6,766 nucleotides of DNA from an uncultured Bacteroidales bacterium. Its GTDB lineage: Bacteria > Bacteroidota > Bacteroidia > Bacteroidales > UBA932. The stretch is from positions 1-6,766 of the forward strand of contig CABTXO010000088.1 in the NCBI GenBank assembly GCA_902488725.1. The letters are read 5' to 3'. The notes beneath the pieces were generated by a model that saw only the letters and a list, made by a program, of their open reading frames with translations, searched no databases and was not told the origin of the DNA. Position 1 is the stretch's first letter, and every line of letters starts with the position of its first letter. Of this stretch, positions 1 through 5,328 are shown piece by piece. The position numbers and the translations under genes are program-made.

Positions 1-2
1 CA

Positions 3-944
3 GGGGCTTCCTCTTTTTTTTACGGGGGCTTGCGCGGGCGGAACCTCCCTCTCCCCACCGATCCCGCCCCTCCCCGCCGCACTACGTTCAACTCGATCAA
101 CATCAGCTACATCGCGAACATGGTCCTGCCGCGGGTCGGAGAATTCGTCCGCTGCGGCTACATCACCACCCATTCCGCGAAAGACCGGGACGGCCGCCCG
201 CTGTGCTCCTACGACAAGGTGCTGGGGACCGTCGTGCTGGAACGGTCCTGGGACATCGTCACGATGCTCCTGACCCTGTCCCTCTTCCTGCTCTTCACCT
301 GGAACCGCTTCGGCGGCTTCTTCCTGGAAAAGATGCTGGGACCGGCCTTGGAACGGCTGCGGGAGGAACACTCCGCCTGGTGGCTCGTGCTCGCCGCGGT
401 GGCGGGGATCTGCCTGTCGTGGGCGATTTTCCGCTTCGGCCGCCGGAACGGGCCCGTCGGTAAGGTGGCCGGCTTCTTCCAAGGCATCGGACAGGGGGTG
501 GTGAGCTGCCTCCGGATGAAGCATGCCTGGAAATTTTTCCTGTGGACCCTGGTCATCTGGTCGCTCTATTGTCTCATGAGCCTCTCCGTCCTGTGGGCGG
601 TCCAGGGAATATCCCCGGATGCCGTCAGCGCCGAGATGTCGGAGGCCGTCGGACGGCTGCAGCGCCTGGGGCCGGTGGACGCTATTTTCCTGATGCTGGC
701 AGGCAGCCTGGCTTCGATCGTGCCGGTTCCGGGAGGCTTCGGAGCCTTCCACTACATCGTCGCCCTGGCCATCTCTTCCGTCTATGGAGTCCCCTTCGAA
801 GCAGGCGTCATCTTCGCGACCCTCTCGCACGAATCCCAGACCATCACCCAGGCGATCTGCGGCGGCACCTCCTACTTCGACGAAACCTTGCGCCGAACGA
901 GACATTTTCACAATCATAAAACAACAGTACATGAAAAAAAGTAG
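3..944 (+). CDS. Flippase-like integral membrane protein (LPG-synthase-TM / UPF0104 family), 5'-truncated
   Basis: This is a polytopic inner-membrane protein of the lysylphosphatidylglycerol synthase TM-domain / YbhN-AglD-like family, whose members are linked to moving or modifying lipid-linked substrates. The actual substrate here is unknown. Residue numbers count from a TTG at 30, used only as a reference. Family-type motifs are PRVGEFVRC (34-42), VVLERSWD (68-75) and PVPGGFGAFHY (232-242), followed by HESQ (267-270). Hydrophobic segments lie near residues 76-90, 117-135, 168-190, 216-234 and 256-275. The frame stays open to the left edge (first full codon at 3), and the family normally carries further N-terminal helices, so the true start lies outside the window and the TTG at 30 is probably not it. 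The reading frame before about residue 18 matches the family poorly and is Pro/Arg-rich. The last 14 nt overlap the next gene, which suggests co-transcription. The family call is confident; the function is open. Confidence 0.85.
   Translation, partial: GASSFFYGGLRGRNLPLPTDPAPPRRTTFNSINISYIANMVLPRVGEFVRCGYITTHSAKDRDGRPLCSYDKVLGTVVLERSWDIVTMLLTLSLFLLFTWNRFGGFFLEKMLGPALERLREEHSAWWLVLAAVAGICLSWAIFRFGRRNGPVGKVAGFFQGIGQGVVSCLRMKHAWKFFLWTLVIWSLYCLMSLSVLWAVQGISPDAVSAEMSEAVGRLQRLGPVDAIFLMLAGSLASIVPVPGGFGAFHYIVALAISSVYGVPFEAGVIFATLSHESQTITQAICGGTSYFDETLRRTRHFHNHKTTVHEKK
931..944 (+). other. 14-nt gene overlap, membrane protein / ADP-ribosylglycohydrolase-like gene
   Basis: ATG at 931-933 opens the second gene and TAG at 942-944 closes the first, in the neighbouring frame. 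The A-run encodes the Lys-rich start of the signal peptide in one frame and the end (HEKK) of the membrane protein in the other. The preceding bases (about 905-930) are AT-rich with no Shine-Dalgarno-like run. Translational coupling is inferred from the overlap. Confidence 0.8.
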
Positions 945-2478
945 ACGTTTCCTCCTCTGGGCCTGTCTGTCCCTGACATTCGTCCCGGCAGGTGCGAAAA
1001 GCCGCATCCCCGCCCGGGTCACCCTTTCGCAGGATGCCTTGATGGACAAGATCCGCGGGGCCTGGGCAGGCCAGGTGATCGGTTGCACGTACGGCGGTCC
1101 GACCGAATTCCGGTATGCGACCACGATCGACGACCACATCGACATTCCCTGGTCGGAACACGAGATCAAGAAATGGTATGACAATTCTCCGGGGCTGTAC
1201 GACGATGTGTACATGGACCTTACGTTCGTGGAGGTCTTCCAGAAGGAAGGGCTGGACGCCCCGATCGAGTCCTTCGCCCGCGCCTACGCCCATGCGGGCT
1301 ATCCGTTGTGGCATGCCAACCTGCAGGGACGCTACAACATCCTGCACGGCATCATGCCGCCGGCGTCGGGACACTGGCTGAACAACGCCCATGCGGACGA
1401 CATCGATTTCCAGATCGAGGCGGACTACGCCGGCATCATGGCCCCCGGCATGGTGAATGCCGCCTCCCGTTACTGCGACGGGATCGGGCACATGATGAAC
1501 TACGGCGACGGCTGGTACGGCGGCGTCTACATGGCCGCGATGTATGCCCTCGCCTTCGTCAGCGACGACATCGGGTACATCGTCACGGAGGCCCTGAAGA
1601 CCATTCCGGCCGGCACGCGCTACCGCACCGCGATGGAGGATGTGATCAAATGGCACAAAGCCTATCCCGAGAACTGGCGCATCACCTGGTCGCTCGTCAA
1701 CGAGAAGCACGGCTTCGATGTGGGTTGCCCGGACGGAGTGTTCAACGGTTACAACATCGATGCGGTGCTGAACAGCGCCTATGTCATCATCGGTCTGCTC
1801 TACGGCAACAAGAACTACACCCGCACGCTGGACATTTCCTGCCGCTGCGGAGCGGACTCGGACTGCAACCCGGCCTCCGTCGGCGGCATTCTCGGTACCG
1901 TGCTGGGCTTCAAGGGCATTCCCGAATATTGGAAAAAACCGGTCGGCGAGGTGGCCGACCGGAACTTCAAGTACACGGACATCTCGCTGAACAAGGCGAC
2001 GCGATATTCCTTCGAGCAGGCTCTCCAGGTCATCCGGAAGAACGGCGGCGTCGTGGGGGAGAAGGATGTCACCATCCAGTTCCAGGCCCCGCAGGCGGTC
2101 CGCTTCGAGCAAGGTTTCACGGACCACTGGCCGGTGTCCAAAAAGAGTTACCGGCAGTACGTCGGCAAGACCAGGATCGAATTCGAGGGGAACGGGGTCG
2201 TGGCGAAATATTCCTTCCAGAAGCCGGCCAACTACCGCGAGCACGGCTACGAGGCCGAAATCGAGGTCTACGTGGACGGGAAGCCGGCCAAGACGGTCAA
2301 GCTCCCGATCGGCGGCAACGGCATGACCCGGGAACTCTGCGCCCTGTACAACCTGCCCGTGCAGAAGCACACGGTCACCTTCAAATGGCTGAACCGGGAC
2401 GACGGGGTGGACATCATCGTGGGAGACGTCATCGTCTATTCGAATCAACTGAAACTGACGAAACATGAAGATCTTTAG
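931..2478 (+). CDS. Secreted ADP-ribosylglycohydrolase-family protein with C-terminal beta domain
   Basis: The protein has 515 residues. I chose ATG 931 over upstream in-frame starts, which would run through the previous gene, because it opens a good signal peptide: MKKSRR, a hydrophobic core, and likely cleavage after AGA (residue 22). Residues about 35-345 look like the all-helical ADP-ribosylglycohydrolase (DraG/ARH-like) fold. This begins with IRGAWAGQVIGCTYGG (41-56). Acidic motifs that could bind metal follow: YDDVYMD (90-96), ADDIDF (155-160) and, late in the domain, CGADSDCN (306-313), which resembles the GxDxD metal-site motif of the family. Residues about 378-506 form a beta-rich module with alternating hydrophobic residues, resembling a carbohydrate-binding or jelly-roll domain, but I cannot name it. 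Cytosolic family members remove ADP-ribose from proteins. An exported copy between pectin enzymes more likely acts on a sugar or another glycosidic bond, which is inference. It overlaps both neighbours by 14 nt. Confidence 0.88.
   Translation: MKKSRRFLLWACLSLTFVPAGAKSRIPARVTLSQDALMDKIRGAWAGQVIGCTYGGPTEFRYATTIDDHIDIPWSEHEIKKWYDNSPGLYDDVYMDLTFVEVFQKEGLDAPIESFARAYAHAGYPLWHANLQGRYNILHGIMPPASGHWLNNAHADDIDFQIEADYAGIMAPGMVNAASRYCDGIGHMMNYGDGWYGGVYMAAMYALAFVSDDIGYIVTEALKTIPAGTRYRTAMEDVIKWHKAYPENWRITWSLVNEKHGFDVGCPDGVFNGYNIDAVLNSAYVIIGLLYGNKNYTRTLDISCRCGADSDCNPASVGGILGTVLGFKGIPEYWKKPVGEVADRNFKYTDISLNKATRYSFEQALQVIRKNGGVVGEKDVTIQFQAPQAVRFEQGFTDHWPVSKKSYRQYVGKTRIEFEGNGVVAKYSFQKPANYREHGYEAEIEVYVDGKPAKTVKLPIGGNGMTRELCALYNLPVQKHTVTFKWLNRDDGVDIIVGDVIVYSNQLKLTKHEDL
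2465..2478 (+). other. 14-nt gene overlap, ADP-ribosylglycohydrolase-like / GH106 genes
   Basis: ATG at 2465-2467 begins the GH106 gene and TAG at 2476-2478 ends the gene before it. The length and relative frame are the same as at 931-944. No purine-rich Shine-Dalgarno sequence lies in the 20 bases before the ATG. Coupled translation of the two enzymes is likely but not shown. Confidence 0.8.
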
Positions 2479-5311
2479 ACTGCTCCTGCTGCTGGCGGCA
2501 AGTTCCCTCCTCTGCACCACGGGGGAGGCGAAGTCCGACCGGCTGTCCGCCAAGGCGCTGTACGAACAGTTCCGGCAGCCCGACGCGCGGTACCGTCCGT
2601 TTGTCCGCTGGTGGTGGAACGGGGACCGCGTCGAGGCGGAAGAACTGGTCCGGGAACTGCACCTGCTGAAGGAAGCCGGCATCGGCGGGGTGGAAATCAA
2701 TCCCATCTCCTTCCCTTACGGGGCCGAGGCCATGGACACGAAGGCCCTCAAATGGTTGAGCGGCGAATGGATCGACATGCTGAAGGTCGTGTTTGACGAA
2801 GCGGAGAAGATCGGCTTGCGGTGCGACCTGCTCATCGGCTCCGGCTGGCCTTTCGGGGCGGAGTCCCTTCCCCGGAGCCAGCGGGCTTCGGTGATGCTGA
2901 CCTACGCCACGGGCGTGACCGGCGGCGAATTGCTGGAACGCTCGAAATTCAGTCTCTACAAGCAGCTGGATCCCGGCGTGACGGTGGTGAATGCGCGGCG
3001 CGAGCCCGAACTGGTGTCGGCCTGCCTCGTGCCGGACCCCATCGACAGTCTCTCCCAGGTCATTGACCTGCGGGACAAATTCGAGGGAGATATCCTGCGG
3101 GTGGACGTTCCGGAAGGCAAGTGGCAACTCTACGCCATGGTCCGCTTCGATTCCTTCGCCAGCGTGATCAACGGGGCGCCCGGCGCCGCCGGCTCGATCC
3201 TGAACCACATGGACGCAGTCGCGGTTCGGGGCTATCTGGACCGGATGGCCGATGCCATCGAAACACGCCTGGGGCCGCTTTCCAAGCACCTGCGTGCCTT
3301 TTTCGTGGACAGCATGGAGCTGGAAGGCTGCAACTGGACCTCTGACTTCGCGGCGGAATTCAAGGCGCGCCGGGGGTACGACCTGATGCCCTGGCTGCCC
3401 TTCACGATGTTCGAAGTGGGCCGTCTGGGTGACGTGAAGAATTTTGAATATGGTGCCAGGAAAGGCGAGAAATTCCTGGAGCAGGTGAACCGCGTGCGCT
3501 TCGACTTCGAGCTGACGAAGGCGGAGCTGCTCCACGAGCGGTACACGAAGACCTTCCTGGCCTGGTGCAAGGAAAAGGGCGTGAAGTCGCGTGCGCAGGC
3601 CTACGGACGCGGCTTTTTCCCGCTTGAATCATCCCTCGGCTACGATATTCCCGAAGGCGAATCCTGGACGACCAACTGGCTGAAGCACCGGCTCGGCGAA
3701 GAGATGGGAGACGAGGACTACCGCCGGGGCCGCGGCTACACCATGATCAACAAGTACGTCTCCTCGGCCGCCCACCTCGCCGGGAACCGGCTGGTGTCCG
3801 CCGAAGAGATGACCAACACCTACAAGGTGTTCACGACTTCGCTGGAATTCCTGAAGCTAGGCTCGGACATGAGCGCCTTCTCCGGCATCACCCACTCGGT
3901 CTGGCACGGTTTCAACTATTCCCCGCTCAACGCCAAGTTCCCCGGATGGGTGCAGTACGGCACCTTCCACAACGAGCGCAACACCTGGTGGCCGTATGTA
4001 AAGAACCTCAACGACTACCGGGCCCGCATGAGCGCCGTGCTGCAAAATGCGGACATGGTCACCGACATCGCGATCCTTCCCGCCAACAACGACATGTGGA
4101 CGGAAATCGGCGTGCAGACCGAGCCTTTCCCGTTCCGGCTGAACATTCCCTACACCTCCCTCATCTGGGAGGCCGTACACAAGAACGGAGGCGGGGCGGA
4201 CTATGTCAGCGAGACCATCCTTCGCGATGCGGAAGTCCGGGGCGGCAAACTCTGCTACGGGCCGAAGGAATATGCCAACCTCTTCCTGGTCGAGGTGAGC
4301 GGCATTGCGCCCGAGACGCTGGCCAAGCTGGAGACCTTCGTGTCCCAGGGCGGACGGGTGTTCTGCATCGGAAAATATCCGGAGAAGTCCCTGGGCCTCA
4401 AGGACTATGAAGCCCGCGACGCCCAGATCTGCGAGCGGGTGGAACGCCTCAAGGCCCACCCCGACAACTTCATCCTGCTGGAGAAGCCTGCCGACGGCAA
4501 GTATCTGGAATGGTACACGGACGTGATGCAGCGGTACAAGCTGCCGCATGCGGTCACCGTGTCCCGCCCGGACCGCTTCCTGCTTCAGAACCACTATGTC
4601 GCCGACGACCGGAGCGACATATTCCTCTTCGTGAATGCGCACATCGGCGAGGGACGTGCCTCCGACATCGTGTTCCCGGCATCGCTCGTCAAGGGCCGGA
4701 ACGCCTTCCGCTACGACCCGGCCACCGGTACGCGCGCCTCCATCCGCCTGGACAAGGCCGGCCGGTACACGCTGGCGCTCGGCCCCGCCGAAAGCTGCCT
4801 GATCGTCTTCAACCGCCTTCCCAAGACTCCGGAATGGAAGCCGGTCCCGGAATCGGGGACGGATTCGCTCCAGGTGCACGGCTGGCACCTGACCTTGCAC
4901 CAGCCCGAAAAGGACACGACCTGGACCGCGGACATGGACACCCTGCAGGATTTCAAGACGATGCAGGACTCGGCCTTCGTGCAGTTCATGGGCACGGTCC
5001 GCTACACGACCACCGTCAACCTCGCGGGCAAGCAGCTTCCCCGGTACCTCAACCTCGGGAAAGTGGCGGACATCTGCGAAGTGACGGTGAACGGCAAGGA
5101 TCTCGGGGTGCAGTGGTTCGGCCGCCGCATCTACGACCTCGCCGGATTGCTCCACGAGGGTGAGAACACCCTCGAAGTGAAGGTGACCACCCTGACGGGG
5201 AACTATGTCCAGACCCTGAAAGACAACAAGGTGGCCCGGCGCTTCGTGATCAACCGAAAACAGCCGCTGGTTTCCGCCGGGCTGATCGGACCTGTAAAAT
5301 TGTACAAATGA
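2465..5311 (+). CDS. GH106-type alpha-L-rhamnosidase, secreted
   Basis: The protein has 948 residues, in the usual size range for GH106. Known GH106 enzymes release alpha-L-rhamnose from plant pectins (rhamnogalacturonans) and other rhamnosides. The signal peptide starts MKIFR, has a long Leu/Ala core and probably ends after GEA (residue 22). Cys17 follows LL and does not form a good lipobox. The catalytic barrel opens with the hallmark VRWWWNGDRV (47-56), then LLKEAGIGGVEINP (67-80) and GLRCDLLIGSGWPFG (117-131). Further barrel-strand segments are FFVDSMELEG (279-288), DIPEGES (394-400), VSAEEMTN (444-451) and HSVWHGFNYSP (477-487). Candidate catalytic acids are E285, E397/E399 and E447/E448; I cannot assign them. 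Residues about 805-945 form a beta-galactosidase-type jelly roll with VNGKDLGVQW (875-884) and a HEGEN turn (897-901). It overlaps the upstream gene by 14 nt and abuts the GH28 gene. The substrate, probably rhamnogalacturonan, is inferred from the neighbours. Confidence 0.9.
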   Translation: MKIFRLLLLLAASSLLCTTGEAKSDRLSAKALYEQFRQPDARYRPFVRWWWNGDRVEAEELVRELHLLKEAGIGGVEINPISFPYGAEAMDTKALKWLSGEWIDMLKVVFDEAEKIGLRCDLLIGSGWPFGAESLPRSQRASVMLTYATGVTGGELLERSKFSLYKQLDPGVTVVNARREPELVSACLVPDPIDSLSQVIDLRDKFEGDILRVDVPEGKWQLYAMVRFDSFASVINGAPGAAGSILNHMDAVAVRGYLDRMADAIETRLGPLSKHLRAFFVDSMELEGCNWTSDFAAEFKARRGYDLMPWLPFTMFEVGRLGDVKNFEYGARKGEKFLEQVNRVRFDFELTKAELLHERYTKTFLAWCKEKGVKSRAQAYGRGFFPLESSLGYDIPEGESWTTNWLKHRLGEEMGDEDYRRGRGYTMINKYVSSAAHLAGNRLVSAEEMTNTYKVFTTSLEFLKLGSDMSAFSGITHSVWHGFNYSPLNAKFPGWVQYGTFHNERNTWWPYVKNLNDYRARMSAVLQNADMVTDIAILPANNDMWTEIGVQTEPFPFRLNIPYTSLIWEAVHKNGGGADYVSETILRDAEVRGGKLCYGPKEYANLFLVEVSGIAPETLAKLETFVSQGGRVFCIGKYPEKSLGLKDYEARDAQICERVERLKAHPDNFILLEKPADGKYLEWYTDVMQRYKLPHAVTVSRPDRFLLQNHYVADDRSDIFLFVNAHIGEGRASDIVFPASLVKGRNAFRYDPATGTRASIRLDKAGRYTLALGPAESCLIVFNRLPKTPEWKPVPESGTDSLQVHGWHLTLHQPEKDTTWTADMDTLQDFKTMQDSAFVQFMGTVRYTTTVNLAGKQLPRYLNLGKVADICEVTVNGKDLGVQWFGRRIYDLAGLLHEGENTLEVKVTTLTGNYVQTLKDNKVARRFVINRKQPLVSAGLIGPVKLYK

Positions 5312-5326
5312 TTATACAAATGATTG
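5303..5326 (+). repeat. 12-bp tandem direct repeat over the GH106 stop / GH28 start
   Basis: TACAAATGATTA (5303-5314) is followed at once by TACAAATGATTG (5315-5326), differing only in the last base. Each unit holds an ATGA. The first gives the GH106 stop (5309-5311) and a possible GH28 ATG (5308). The second gives a second in-frame stop (5321-5323) and a second in-frame ATG (5320). Because the unit is 12 bp, both reading frames are kept. It is a short duplication at a gene junction; any regulatory role is unknown. Confidence 0.85.
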
Positions 5327-5328
5327 TC

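Noticed and set aside
784..930. In-frame upstream extension of the ADP-ribosylglycohydrolase-like gene to an ATG at 784
   Set aside because: It would overlap the membrane protein by about 160 nt, adds a Ser/Pro/Arg-rich stretch with no family match, and would bury the signal peptide that begins at 931.
2221..2291. AAGCCGGCCAA occurring twice, 60 bp apart
   Set aside because: Both copies encode Lys-Pro-Ala in the same reading frame of a GC-rich gene and the flanks do not match; chance codon reuse is enough.
2515..2517. Possible lipoprotein Cys (residue 17) in the GH106 signal peptide
   Set aside because: The residue before Cys is Leu, not Gly, Ala or Ser, and a better signal peptidase I site follows at GEA; a lipobox is not supported.
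844..2706. Long open frame on the minus strand (about 620 codons) opposite the ADP-ribosylglycohydrolase-like gene
   Set aside because: It is a by-product of GC-rich third positions in the + strand genes. Its translation is rich in Val, Asp, Arg and His with no family motif, and it spans three genes that have clear homology.
2429..3535. Minus-strand open frame opposite the start of the GH106 gene
   Set aside because: No recognisable domain or signal sequence; the + strand carries the GH106 hallmark motifs over the same bases.
3857..5155. Minus-strand open frame (432 codons) opposite the 3' half of the GH106 gene
   Set aside because: Shadow composition (Val, Gly, Arg, His rich), with no motif and no plausible start context.
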